From Isochrysis galbana (Eukaryota > Haptophyta > Isochrysidales > Isochrysidaceae): a stretch of DNA of 64,000 nucleotides. Position numbers and translations under genes: made by a program. Shown in pieces: positions 10,537-20,325 of this stretch. The stretch is taken from contig CM030933.1 of NCBI GenBank assembly GCA_018136815.1, positions 558,001-622,000 on the forward strand. The letters are read 5' to 3'. Below the pieces are notes generated by a model. That model had not been told where the DNA came from, searched no databases, and worked only from the letters and a program-made list of their open reading frames with translations. Within the stretch, counting starts at the first letter, position 1. Each line of letters opens with the position of its first letter.

Positions 10537-13500
10537 TTTTGTTGCCGAAACACAACTATCGTTAAAACGATAGGGTCATGGAGCGCGCGCCGCCGCCCGC
10601 TCTCGCTGCCGCTGCCCTCGCCGGGTGACGACACAAGGGGCACAACCACCGACGATGACGAGAGACGCAAAGAGCTCCGTAGATACTACGTGTGGCTATA
10701 CCAAGAGAGACAAAACGTGAGGGACCGAGACTTGGAGGCGGTGATGGAAGCACACCCCATGACCACGTGGGATAGAGATGCTATAGAGGGGAGAATCACC
10801 ATGGAGGAACTACTGAACGCCATAGCGCAGATAGGCAGCGGCAAGAGCGCGGGACCGGACGCGCTACCGGCGGAATTCTATAAAAGCTTCGTAGAAATAG
10901 TCAAACACGACTTCCTGAGGGTTTTGAACCATGCGCTCGAACAAGGGCACCTGAACGTGTCCATGAGGGAAGGAGACATAATACTCTTGTACAAAAAAGG
11001 GGACACGCGGGACCCTAGAAACTATAGACCTATCACGCTGCTACAAAGCGATTACAAAATCTTAGCCAAAATACTCACGAACAGATTGAAAACGGTGATC
11101 GGAAACATTATTTCGAAGGACCAACTGGGCTTCGTCCCACATAGACTAATAGGCGAGGCTACTCACCTGTTACAACTTACGCACGCGTACCTAGAAGAAA
11201 CAGGGGAGCCCGGACTCCTCCTAGCGCTAGACTGGGAAAAAGCCTTCGACAGAGTTAATTGGGAATTCTATCACCTCGTACTCGAAAAGCTAAAATTCGG
11301 AGAGGACTTCCGTAGATACGCGACGGCTCTAACCAACACCGAAGCGAAGCCCATACGGTACATCAAGGCCAACGGGGGCAGGAGCTTCCCATTCAACGTA
11401 GCGAGCAGGGTTCCTCAAGGATGCCCGCTATCGCCGCTGGCTTTCCTACTAACGGCGGAAGCGCTAACCCGGGCGATCAACGAAAACGAAGAAATAGAAG
11501 GAATAATTATAAACGGAGCTGAACTCAAAATAAGCCAATTCGCCGACGACACGCAGCTTATGGCGGCCGACTACGGCAGCTTGACACGCTCGCTAGAATG
11601 GGTAGAAAGATACGCGGCGGCCTCATGCGGCAAACCTAATGACCAAAAATTCGAAGGACTAAGAATGGGATCCATGAAGAGAAAGCGGCCGCCCGCTAGA
11701 TTCCAAAGATACAAGTGGCTAAAAAGAAGCGAGTATGCGACCATATTAGGGGTTCCGCTAGGAGGGCCTCAGGCCATAAAAGGATTCTGGCGGAAACTAG
11801 CTGACAAAATAGAAAGAAAAACCAGCATATACGAGCCGATCACAAGCAACCTATCTATACATGGCAAAACAAAGGTAGTCAATTTCCTCATATACTCTAT
11901 CCCGAGATACTGGCTGCAAACGCTGGCAGCCCCGAGGTCATTCCACGCGGCGGTCAAGAGATCAGTAGACAGAATACTATGGACGAACGCGCGCACCGGG
12001 CGCAGACTACAGTGGATTAAATACCCCGACATCCCGCTAAAAGGCGCCTCAGAGAAAGACCCCCAACTGGGGCTGGGCCTCCTGGACTGGGACAACCACG
12101 TCAAAGCGCTACAATCCAAATGGATCCTAAACTACCTGGACGCCCGCCAGGCGCAATGGAAGCAAGTGCTCGACGCATGGTTCTGCCGCACAAACATAGG
12201 GAGGGCAGCAGTGCTCTCGACGATACACACGAGCAAGCTAACCGAGGGGATAACGGGCCCAAGCAAACTCCCGGAGTTCTGGAAGAGAGCGCTGAATAAT
12301 ATTCGCACACTCAAGCTAACATCCCTAGGGACGAGTAGAGAAGGCTTACTATCGCAACCCATATGGGGCAGCCCGACGCACCCGGGGCCCAAAATGAACC
12401 CCTCGTGGGCGAAGCTATGGAACAAGCTGGATTGCAACACCATACATAACGTATTTACAGACTTCGGCGCAACATCGCCCTACCGTAGCGAGGATTGTGA
12501 ACAATATCTTAGAAACAATGACACTTACATTCACTTCCAGGGAGAATATATCCCGAGAGACAAATTCTTGGCATCATGGAGCGCCATTGTAGATCACGCC
12601 GAGACGATGTTGACGTCACGGGCGGCCCCAACGGATGCAGAGACCTCGGCGACGAGGCGGGAAACCAGCGAACATCGCGGCTCGGAAGAGCATACCCCGA
12701 AACTACACATAGCCCAAGACGGCAGCTACTTCGCCGAGCTCAAAGGCGAATGGTATGAAGCGGAGCTCTCGTACCTAGGTACGCCCATAATCGGCGCAAG
12801 ACTCGACAAAGCCCCCGAACAGCTAGATCCCTCCCCACCGGCAAAATGGGGGGATGGCTTTAAATCAAACAAGAGATTGGAATACCCCCTAGCGGACGAG
12901 TATACCCTAGACGGAGACACCCCTCTGGACAAAATGGGAGTGGAACAACTTACACGAGCAATGCAGAAGACGGACGGAAAGCGTAGACGCCTAACGGGGC
13001 CCGAGAATTGGAAACGGCGGCTACCGACACCCGACAACACGTGGGAGCACCTAGCCACAATATATACATCCCCGATGATGACGGCGAGAGATACACACCT
13101 CCACTTCAAGCACCTAACCCACAGAAGGATAGGCACATACAACCGGTTCGCGGACAGGGACAAAACCTGCCGCATGTGCAAAGCGTCTAACGAATCTTCC
13201 ACCCACTTGGGAGAATGCCCGAGGGTAGTCAAGATTTTCGAAACGCTCGACAAACTGGCAAGGTACACTCCCCGAAGTGGTAGAAGCAGGGAAGAGGTAA
13301 TCATAGATAACCTTTTCATGCACCCCGGGGGGGAAACACCGCGATCGCTCACCATACTCTACACTCTAGCGTGGAGATATATTTTGACAGACTTTTACAG
13401 GATACACTACGATGGCATTGAATTCTCGGAGGAATCAGTGTTGATAAGAACGATAGATAGGTACACGACGCTAAGCAAGGCACTACTTTTTGCGAGTACA

Positions 13501-14025
13501 ACAGACTCGGCTAGGACCGCCCAAGCAGGCATGGGCAGACAGCCGAAGAAAAGGATCGACATGAACGATGTATACCCTATATTCACACTAGGTGCAAGAG
13601 GTAAGCTAGAACCAAGTCTAGAGTTACAAGCCCTGACCACCACGTTGGGGGTGGCATATATAACTGCCGAGAGACCCGAACCAGAACAAGACTGAGACGA
13701 GATACACCTCGACGGGACATAAATCCACCGAAACACGATAGCGGCCAGCAAGGGCGAGAAAGAGACGAGCACGCCCGCGACCCAACAGACACACAACGAC
13801 AACTAACCAATAACAGGCCTGCCCGGAACCCGCGCTCTGAACCAGGCTCGTGGTAGCGCACCCGAGCCGAACCCCGGATACCGAAGACAAAGGAATGAAG
13901 GGGAGAAGGGGAGGAGGTGGAGGAAAGGGAAATTAAGGGCGGTGGTATCAGGGATGGGGAAGTACCCTAGGTTAGTAGGTGTGTAGCCCAGAATCTTCAG
14001 ATGTTTTTTTTTTGTTGCCGAAACA
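10537..14025 (+). mobile_element. 5'-truncated non-LTR retrotransposon (LINE) with 16-bp target duplication
   Basis: The 16-mer TTTTGTTGCCGAAACA stands at 10537-10552 and again at 14010-14025. Between them lie an L1-like ORF2 (reverse transcriptase plus zinc knuckle) and a 3' untranslated region ending in a T run. The matching direct repeats are the expected target-site duplication of target-primed insertion. The apurinic endonuclease domain is missing, so the copy is 5' truncated. Its first bases carry the perfect inverted repeat CTATCGTTAAAACGATAG (10556-10573), which also occurs at 16799. Confidence 0.85.
10555..13695 (+). CDS. LINE ORF2: reverse transcriptase and zf-RVT zinc knuckle
   Basis: Open throughout for about 1045 codons, so this copy is young or under recent constraint. 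From the N-terminus it has the RT fingers (RRYYVWLYQ, SGKSAGPDALPAEFYKS, NYRPITLLQSDYKILAKIL), the first catalytic aspartate in LLLALDWEKAFDRVNW, motif B SRVPQGCPLSPLAFLL and the catalytic FADDTQLM. The C-terminal part has a zf-RVT-like region with CRMCKASNESSTHLGEC (C-x2-C-x7-H-x4-C). Family knowledge: this layout is typical of L1/Tx1-clade elements, whose proteins nick and reverse-transcribe at the target. No endonuclease and no RNase H are visible. The frame is open a little further upstream, but that part lies outside the insertion and is not element sequence. The true start is lost to truncation. Confidence 0.9.
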   Translation, partial: TIVKTIGSWSARRRPLSLPLPSPGDDTRGTTTDDDERRKELRRYYVWLYQERQNVRDRDLEAVMEAHPMTTWDRDAIEGRITMEELLNAIAQIGSGKSAGPDALPAEFYKSFVEIVKHDFLRVLNHALEQGHLNVSMREGDIILLYKKGDTRDPRNYRPITLLQSDYKILAKILTNRLKTVIGNIISKDQLGFVPHRLIGEATHLLQLTHAYLEETGEPGLLLALDWEKAFDRVNWEFYHLVLEKLKFGEDFRRYATALTNTEAKPIRYIKANGGRSFPFNVASRVPQGCPLSPLAFLLTAEALTRAINENEEIEGIIINGAELKISQFADDTQLMAADYGSLTRSLEWVERYAAASCGKPNDQKFEGLRMGSMKRKRPPARFQRYKWLKRSEYATILGVPLGGPQAIKGFWRKLADKIERKTSIYEPITSNLSIHGKTKVVNFLIYSIPRYWLQTLAAPRSFHAAVKRSVDRILWTNARTGRRLQWIKYPDIPLKGASEKDPQLGLGLLDWDNHVKALQSKWILNYLDARQAQWKQVLDAWFCRTNIGRAAVLSTIHTSKLTEGITGPSKLPEFWKRALNNIRTLKLTSLGTSREGLLSQPIWGSPTHPGPKMNPSWAKLWNKLDCNTIHNVFTDFGATSPYRSEDCEQYLRNNDTYIHFQGEYIPRDKFLASWSAIVDHAETMLTSRAAPTDAETSATRRETSEHRGSEEHTPKLHIAQDGSYFAELKGEWYEAELSYLGTPIIGARLDKAPEQLDPSPPAKWGDGFKSNKRLEYPLADEYTLDGDTPLDKMGVEQLTRAMQKTDGKRRRLTGPENWKRRLPTPDNTWEHLATIYTSPMMTARDTHLHFKHLTHRRIGTYNRFADRDKTCRMCKASNESSTHLGECPRVVKIFETLDKLARYTPRSGRSREEVIIDNLFMHPGGETPRSLTILYTLAWRYILTDFYRIHYDGIEFSEESVLIRTIDRYTTLSKALLFASTTDSARTAQAGMGRQPKKRIDMNDVYPIFTLGARGKLEPSLELQALTTTLGVAYITAERPEPEQD

Positions 14026-14666
14026 TCTCGAAAGTCAGGGACCCGTGAGGGTTCAAGAAGCAATCCCAGGTGGTGGGAGCAATACAGGGGCGGAAAGGAG
14101 CGGCAAAACGCACGGGAACTCGTGGCGGCCCATGCCGCCGGGCGCGCGCAAGCGCTGAGGCTGCCAAACGCAAAGCGCTCACGCTCACGCGTCACAAACG
14201 CAAGCTCGAGAGGCAAGCGAGCGAAAACACAAGAGCAGGATCCAACGGTGACAGACGCAACCACAGCGTCGTCCTCGACGTGCCCGCATCCACCGCGGGT
14301 CCACGTGCACGCGATAGAGGGAGCTCTTTGCAGATGCAGCCGCCTGTGCGCATGCGGATGGACGACAAGCGACATGAACACGAGGAGCGAGAGTAGAGAG
14401 CGCGCAAAGCTGTTCTCTTGGTCCTATCTTCAGAGCCTGACATGCTAGGCTTTCAGGGGCAATACCACAACTGAGCCTCGCCATGTGGCTGCCCGGCGAA
14501 GAACCCGCAGAAATAGCCAGGAAATCGCACCATCAACAATGCGCGCGACACGAGCTTTGCGTATGACACTCGGATGATCTTAAGAAGAAAACCTAACCGC
14601 ATGAAGAGTCGAGCGAGGAATCCGCCGATTGTTGACCGCTGATGCAGCTGACGCATGCCGTTGGCA
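14026..14666. other. Intergenic, no supported gene
   Basis: Contains open frames on both strands (for example 14122-14448) rich in Arg, Ala and Thr but without recognisable motifs. GC-rich sequence gives such frames by chance. Nothing further is seen. Confidence 0.5.
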
Positions 14667-16111
14667 TCACTCGTGCTTGTGCAACCACTCAACGAGTCTT
14701 GCCGCAGGTATTTCCCATTTAGTTGCAAGCATCACGTCGTGTGGCAAACCGTGGCAGACAATTGGCGGCTCGACCCCGAGAAAGTACGCCGCCTCCTGGA
14801 GTCCCTCAACATCCACCACCTTGTCTTCTGATGCGCCCATCACGAGACAAGGTGGAGCACATGCAAGCCATCTGCATAGAGAGCAATGGTGGAGGAGGAG
14901 ATTAGAGGCCACGTTGAAAGGAGTCTGGACCCCTTAGACAAATCAACTGAATTTAGGCTTGGGAGAATGAAGTGAGGCTATGTTTGAAGTCAGGCGCGTA
15001 TCAGGGCGTAAACACCGAGCCGAGGAGGCAGCATGCTAAACGAGGATGCGTTGGGGCTTGCAATCGTGGACACTGAGAATGTGTGTCAGCCTGTTAATCC
15101 ATCACGTCACGCACTTGGCCCGCCCATCATCTCCGGAGGATCGAGACGGCAGGTTCCGCGTAAAGTCGCGAAGATCCAAGGAGACCAGTGAGTCCGCAGC
15201 AAAGCGCTCCACATACCTGTGTGGAAGCAGCGATCATGCATCAGTCGGTTCATACGCGAGGGAGATGTCACCCTTAATCGTGGACGTGTGCGATCGAACT
15301 ACCAATTGGTGGAACATGGAGGTCGCGTGGACCAAGAGGTTGCAATGTCACCAAATTGGTGATGTGTAGCACAGGGCTTGGAGCTGCCACCAATTCACCG
15401 AGCATTGGCAGAGCCAGACTTGTGAAAGGATGCGACAGGCTTTTCGCAGCATTTCAGGTTGATTCACCGCTGCACGTCACTTTCGGGCAATGTGTCATCG
15501 AGGAAGACGGCACGTGCATCCTTGGTTGAGCGAGTTACAGTCTTAAACGCCAACCCTTTCGTCACAAGCAGTGCTACGCCTGGGGAACGGCGCAAAAATC
15601 TCCCGACCATCGCCATGTTACCAGAGGGGGGTACCGGACAGAGAAAAGCGGCGGCAGCCGCTGGGTGTCCTCGCGCGAGGTATTCATACAGAAAGGCTCC
15701 GCCGAACGAGTGACCGACAAGCGTAGGTGGCGGCTCGCCTGTGCTCATGAGGTGGTCCTCGACAAACGCGCGCAGGTCGTTGACGTGCTGCTCAGCGAAG
15801 ACCTTCATGGTCCCCTCCGGCGCAGGCGATCCCGACGTACCGCGCAGGCTCACCGCGTGTGCCGTGAAGCCCCTGTCAGACAGGTAGCCCATCCAATGCT
15901 CCGCCCAGCACCACGCGCCATGCACGCTGCCGTGGACTAGCAGCACGTGGCGTGCCGAGGGAGAGGCGGCGGGCTGACGCAGCCACTCCATCCTCAACCC
16001 CGTCGACAATTCCGCCACCCTCGACTCGAGCGGGGCGCGCGCGAGGGAGGAGAGGGCGGACAAGAGCAGCAGCGCGACACCCATCGTCGGCGAGAGGGGA
16101 GAGAGCGCCAC
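14667..16111 (-). CDS. Alpha/beta hydrolase with N-terminal signal peptide (3 exons)
   Basis: Predicted serine hydrolase of 316 residues, probably secreted or sent into the endomembrane or plastid system. Exons, in minus order, are 16111-15468, 15216-15115 and 14871-14667; both junctions keep phase (CG|G, AA|A) and use GT-AG. The N-terminus has a hydrophobic core, MGVALLLLSALSSLARA. Fold markers are LLVHGSVHGAWCW (oxyanion loop), the nucleophile elbow GHSFGG with the catalytic Ser, an Asp in GASEDKVVDVEG and a His in GLPHDVML; these make a complete catalytic triad. Exon 2 (YVERFAADSLVSLDLRDF) is the lid region. It resembles small AB-hydrolases such as esterases or haloperoxidase-like enzymes, but the substrate is unknown. 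Intron 1 holds several CCAATTGG-like palindromes. Unlike most genes here, it has no long GA/CT tract upstream. Confidence 0.85.
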
Positions 16112-16224
16112 GCCACAATTTCGAATTTCAGTTCCGCGTCATGTGGATGTGCCCCAGATCTCCTAGGAATTCACAGGGAGTAAAGTACTGTTGGTTAGGA
16201 GAGGGCTGGCCTACGGCCTTCAGC

Positions 16225-16370
16225 TTCAGAAGGGCAAGAATCCTACATGTGAAACACAGGATCAGTGTGTTTCTACAGAGGCCAAACACAGCCGTGTTTC
16301 GCCGTGTTTCCATCCCATGCTCCGTGCCGCGCAGCAAACACGGAACAAACACGGTGAGCCTGCGGGGCGC
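16225..16370 (+). repeat. AAACACGG palindromic repeat, copy 1
   Basis: GTGTTTCTACA, GCCAAACACAGCCGTGTTTC and GCCGTGTTTC follow one another, and a further CAAACACGGAACAAACACGG lies downstream. The same order occurs in reverse complement at 63040-63180. Internal AAACACGG/CCGTGTTT pairs can fold back. It is a dispersed element of unknown type. The following 16370-16790 holds GTTGCGGC triplication, a GCTATA-rich patch and an ACACAT-rich stretch. Confidence 0.6.
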
Positions 16371-16798
16371 CTGGCGCCTGCCTGCCGGAGCGAGTTGCGG
16401 CGTTGCGGCGTTGCGGCGTTGCGGCCTGGGCCGGGGAGGAAGGAGGAGGAGGCCCCGGCTTGCTGCAAGCTGCAGGCTACACGCTATGGGCTGCCCACTG
16501 CTACTGCGCTACTGCTAGCTATATTAGCTATCTATAGCTATATAGCTATACGGATGGATATGAATGATATCAATACGTAGCCAACCCACCCTCCCCCACA
16601 CACCTCCCCCAATCCACAGACATACCGACATAACACACACATAACCCACGCACTCACATTGCACACATATACACATACATTGCACATCAATGTGACAAAT
16701 CGGCAATCGGAGCATCAGAGCATCAAATCTGCCACCATCTCTCGACTTGGAGTGACATTTTCATCGGTGATCCAATCATCTTCTGCGTCGCTATCGAA

Positions 16799-17057
16799 CT
16801 ATCGTTAAAACGATAGGGTCATGGAGCGCGCCACGCTCCTACCACCTGGACAGAATGGCTCGCCAGGCATCATATCAAGAAATGCCGCCCTAGCAGTCAC
16901 GCCAATCGCCACAGCCGCCCGCGCGCATCGCATCGAAGTGGCCGTGTGTGGCGACGACAACAACACCAACGTTACCCGGCCGAACGAGCCGGAGTGCCCA
17001 ACTTCCGAACACGACCGGGCGCGCTGGCGGCGCTTTCACGTTCTACCACCTGGATAA
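16799..17057 (+). mobile_element. MERA-box element start with short ORF
   Basis: Begins with the perfect 18-bp inverted repeat CTATCGTTAAAACGATAG (16799-16816) followed by GGTC and ATGGAGCGCGCC, exactly as at 10556. An open frame of 78 codons runs from the ATG at 16821 (MERATLLPPGQNG...) to 17057. Parts of it (ATGCCGCCCT, CAGTCACGCCAA) also match 41615-41645. Probably the 5' end of an unclassified mobile element. Confidence 0.45.
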
Positions 17058-17245
17058 GGCGAGAAGCGCTCAATCACCATCACCCACCGCATGGAAAAGC
17101 GTTCAATCACCATCAGCCTACACGTGGAACGCGTTCAATCACCATCACCCCAACCGCATGGAAAAGCGTTCAATCACCATCAGCCTACACGTGGAACGCG
17201 TTCAATCGCCATCACCCCCACCGCATGGAAAAGCGTTCAATCGCG
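17058..17245 (+). repeat. Minisatellite of alternating ~33-bp units
   Basis: Units all start GCGTTCAATCACCATCA and end either ACCGCATGGAAAA or CCTACACGTGGAAC; the two types alternate, giving a ~66-bp higher-order period and about five and a half units. No function is evident. Confidence 0.85.
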
Positions 17246-17373
17246 GAGGATCGTGGGGATCATGAGGGTAGCGCTATCCAACCCACTCGTTTGGCAAGAG
17301 GACTGATGCATCCCGCTCGAGTTGGTGCGTGACACAAAAATATGTACGATACTATTATACGATACTATTATAC

Positions 17374-17821
17374 ATGTCCAGCACTAGCGATGTTGACATA
17401 AATTACTCAACAGTACTAAATCCGAACAATATCAAGAATATCCTTACGAGCACGGCATCCGACAATGGGGCGTGGCGGTACGAAATTGATCGAGCTCTGA
17501 ATAACAACAAGGAGAAGGAGCTGTACGAAAAATTCGTGAATAAGCTTGATGATGACCAATACGGCAAGTTCATAAATAAGGGCATACATATCATTCAGGC
17601 GTTTCGATAGAGGGTATGTTAATTACGATCAGCTCACGCAAATTGCCGAGAAAGAGGGGTTAGAACATCAGATGAAGAACATTCAGAATCCAAATGAACA
17701 TGATTTGAATACGATTATGATAGATAAAAATTTCAAGAACGATGTAACTACATTGGTGCAGAGGGTGTTGTCAGTATCGCGTAAGTTGTATGAAAAAAAG
17801 ATGCGAAACCCCCCACGCTAG
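17374..17821 (+). pseudogene. AT-richer frameshifted ORF, possibly of viral origin
   Basis: A reading frame from the ATG at 17374 gives 78 Asn/Lys/Asp-rich residues (for example ALNNNKEKELYEKFVNKL) and stops at 17608-17610. The +1 frame continues at once with protein of the same style (GYVNYDQLTQIAEKEGLEHQ and later DKNFKNDVTTLVQRVL) to a stop at 17819-17821. A single-base indel near 17600-17611 would explain this. Codon use favours A/T third bases, quite unlike the surrounding genes. The upstream 17336-17372 has a repeated ACGATACTATTAT. I do not recognise the family. Composition and style recall large DNA viruses or polinton-like viruses of algae; that is inference only. A slowly decaying transferred gene or programmed frameshift are alternatives. 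Confidence 0.5.
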
Positions 17822-17989
17822 AAGGTCACGTTGACGTTATGTAAGAACACGGACCAAACCCGTTCCATCACCCTATAGACGTGTAACGAAACCTGTATTC
17901 TGCATTTACGCGGTGCGCGCTCTGCGATCGGAGCGGCAGAACTCGAGGATCGATGGGGATGTATGCCGGTTGAATCCCAAGAGTGTGTT

Positions 17990-19020
17990 CCACAGACGAG
18001 GTTTGGGCTCGCCTCTCGCATCGTGTACGCTAGCGTACCCGTGTCCAGCGCTAGGTTATATAGTCTAGTCAGTATCGGCGCAGCTATCTTGTCGTGTGCT
18101 TTGTATAATTCCGCCGGGAGTCCGTCCGGGCCCGCGCTTTTGCCGGGGCCTATGCTCCGGATAGCCTGTAGCGTTTCTTCGACGTCTATGCGGCCCTCAG
18201 TGCGGCTCTTGTCCAGGTCACTGAGGGGGCGTTTTGTCAGCGCGGCCTCTAAGTCCGGGACTCTGTGTGCTTCTTTGGGGGAGTATAGCCACACGTAGTA
18301 TCTCCGGAACTCTCTCCGGATGGCTTGGTCCGAGACTACGGTCTCGTTTTCTGAGTGGGCTGGTTGGTCCCAGTTTTCGGTTCGGAATAGCTCGGTGACG
18401 TTGGATTTCCATCTTCGCGTCTTAAGTTGCGCGAAGAATTCTTTCGAATGTAGGTCCTCCCGCCGGAGCTGGCGGTGTAGCGGGAGATCCTTCAGTGGGA
18501 CTTTGCTGCGGGCTTCCGCAAGCTCTTTTTGTGTCTGGGCTATGTCCAACGTTAGTTTCGCGTCCGGTCCTTGTTTCGCTAGCTGAATGTTTAGCCTCGC
18601 GGCTTTCAGTTCCAGGGCGGATTGTATTGAGGGTTGCTTCCTGGCCGCAGTTTCTTCCCTTAGGAATGTGGCTATGTGGTTTTTCGTGTTTTCCCACACG
18701 GTCTCCGGGTTCTCTCCGTGGTCCATCTTCCGTGCAGCGCTCTGCAGGAGCATTTCTATCAGCTTCTTTGCTCCTTTCTCGTGGATGATTTCCAGGTCTA
18801 ACGGAGGGTCGAATCGGCGTCCGGGTTTATATCCCGGGGTCTCGAATGTTGCGAGAACCGGGAGGTGGTCCGATGCGGCTCTTCCCGAGAATAGGTCCGG
18901 GCTGGGCCCGTGTTTCTGCCATTGGAAGGTGTCTGTGTCGATGCTGTGGTATAGCCTGTCGATCCTTGTGTGGATCGTGGCCGCCATTCTTGTGTATCCC
19001 GTGTCGGGGGCTAAACGCAT
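17990..19020 (-). pseudogene. Internal fragment of a LINE ORF2 (endonuclease tail to RT start)
   Basis: Read on the minus strand, the segment starts in the end of an APE-type endonuclease (RIDRLYHSIDTDTFQW and the SDHLPVLATF motif with its catalytic Asp-His). It continues through a linker and the same RT entry seen at 10.7 kb (RRYYVWLYSPKEAHR, GPGKSAGPDGLPAELYK). It breaks off after TLAYTMREA, just before the catalytic core. Both ends are therefore lost and the copy is dead. It shows what the truncated copy at 10.5 kb lacks. Confidence 0.85.
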
Positions 19021-19228
19021 TGTGTGGTGAACAGGGATGGTGGAGGGGAGGGTGGAGGGGAGGGTGGAGGTGGTAACGATGGAGGAGGGGAGGGTGGAGG
19101 GGAGGGTGGAGGGGAGGGAGGTGGCAATGTTGGTGGTGGAGGAGTGGGTGGAGGGGAGGAGGGTGGCAATGTTGGTGGTGGAGGAGTGGGTGGAGGGAAG
19201 GAGGGTGGCAATGTTGGTGGTGGAGGAG
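19021..19228 (+). repeat. 42-bp GGTGGAGGAGTGGG minisatellite, left array
   Basis: Units contain GGTGGAGGAGTGGGTGGAGG and GTGGCAATGTTGGT. The same array resumes at 19618 after a 389-bp interruption. Encoded Gly-rich or Pro-rich frames on both strands are artefacts. Confidence 0.9.
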
Positions 19229-19617
19229 CCCAGATGGGACAATAGGCTTCTAATAGGTTCTATTAAGAGGTCAAGAGGCCTACCAGACCTGTTACCTGTT
19301 AATAGGTAATAGGTAAAAAAAATCTTTCAATATTCGCGCCTCGCGCGTGGCTATAGGCCTATACTATAGGTACCGCTATCGTAGCCACGCCCAAATCATC
19401 TCAGATCCCTTCCTCTCCCTAGTAACTAAGCTCAGAAGTCAGAAGCCAATCATATTCATATGAAAAATTATAAATCACACACACATACTGATACATCTAT
19501 ATTAGTAAAATGAGTTTTATTTTGACCTGTTACGGACCTATTGCGACCTGTTAACATGTCCTCTTAATAGGAAGAGGCCCCCGAAACCTGTTGACCTTGT
19601 ACCTGTTGTCCCATCCG
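19229..19617. mobile_element. Short TIR element inserted in the minisatellite (Mutator-like MITE?)
   Basis: Ends are inverted: GATGGGACAATAGG at the left and CCTGTTGTCCCATC at the right, with a second inverted match (TATTAAGAGG / CCTCTTAATA) further in. The same 10 bases GGTGGAGGAG flank both sides (19219-19228 and 19618-19627). A 9-10-bp duplication would fit Mutator-like elements, but the array itself repeats this word, so the duplication is not independent proof. Inside is a segment (CAATATTCGCGCCTCGCGCG) resembling the LINE 3' tail. Confidence 0.6.
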
Positions 19618-19860
19618 GGTGGAGGAGTGGGTGGAGGGGAGGAGGGTGGCAATGTTGGTGGTGGAGGAGTGGGTGGAGGGGAGGAGGGTGGCAATGTTGG
19701 TGGTGGAGGAGTGGGTGGAGGGGAGGGATGTGGCAATGTTGGTGGTGGAGGAGTGGGTGGAGGGGAGGGAGGAGGGAGGTGGCAATGTTGGCGGTGGAGG
19801 AGTGGGTGGAGGGTAGGGAGGTGGCAACGTTGGTGGTGGAGGAGTGGGCCGTGGCTCTGG
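19618..19860 (+). repeat. 42-bp minisatellite, right array
   Basis: Five to six units of the same 42-bp repeat as 19021-19228, with small length variants at the right end. Confidence 0.9.
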
Positions 19861-19964
19861 GCGTCGGGCCGGATCGAATCGAGGCATTCCTGCGGTGCGA
19901 GGGGCCAGGATGGATTAGAACGAGTGTGTGCGACCCTCAATCAAGAACCAGCGTGCGAGCTACT

Positions 19965-20325
19965 AGTGACCCCCCACCCTGCTCGCGAGAGCTCTGGGCT
20001 CTGCATGGCCACCACCTCCAGGCCATTCTTCGGCCGATCGCGGGCGATCGGACGTCGCGGAAGCTCCGCGTTTCTAATAGTGATGCGCCCCACATTCACC
20101 ATTCCGATTCACTCCCGTGAGCGCCCGCCTGAATCTCCCAAAATAGACCGCCACGCGCGGGGGAAGGGAGGGGGGTCCCTCACCGACGCCATTGCCATTC
20201 GTGGGGCAGGAGGGGGTCGTTCGGAGGGGGGAGGGAGTTGCCGGGGCAGGTAGGGGGGGACCCTAAGGAATCCTTGGATACCCAGGGGAGGTGGAAAATA
20301 GTGGTTAAAATGAGTGAGTGACCGG
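19965..20325 (+). repeat. Family-R repeat (hAT-like), copy with only the right end
   Basis: Matches 25260-25552 at high identity: GGAAGCTCCGCGTTTCTAAT, CGCCACGCGCGGGGGAAGGG, GAGGGAGTTGCCGGGGCAGG and the right terminus GTGAGTGACCGGGCTA. The left part matches 41700-41790 (CTCGCGAGAG, CCAGGCCATTCTT). No left terminal repeat is seen. Confidence 0.8.

Noticed and set aside
10429-10554. N-terminal extension of the LINE ORF to 10429
   Set aside because: These codons lie outside the target duplication and are flanking DNA that happens to be open.
17058-17245. CRISPR-like array
   Set aside because: Units alternate between two repeat types with no unique spacers and no cas genes; it is a eukaryotic minisatellite.
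19564-19940. Pro/Ser/Thr-rich minus-strand frames as a cell-wall protein
   Set aside because: They simply translate the 42-bp minisatellite and are broken by the inserted element.
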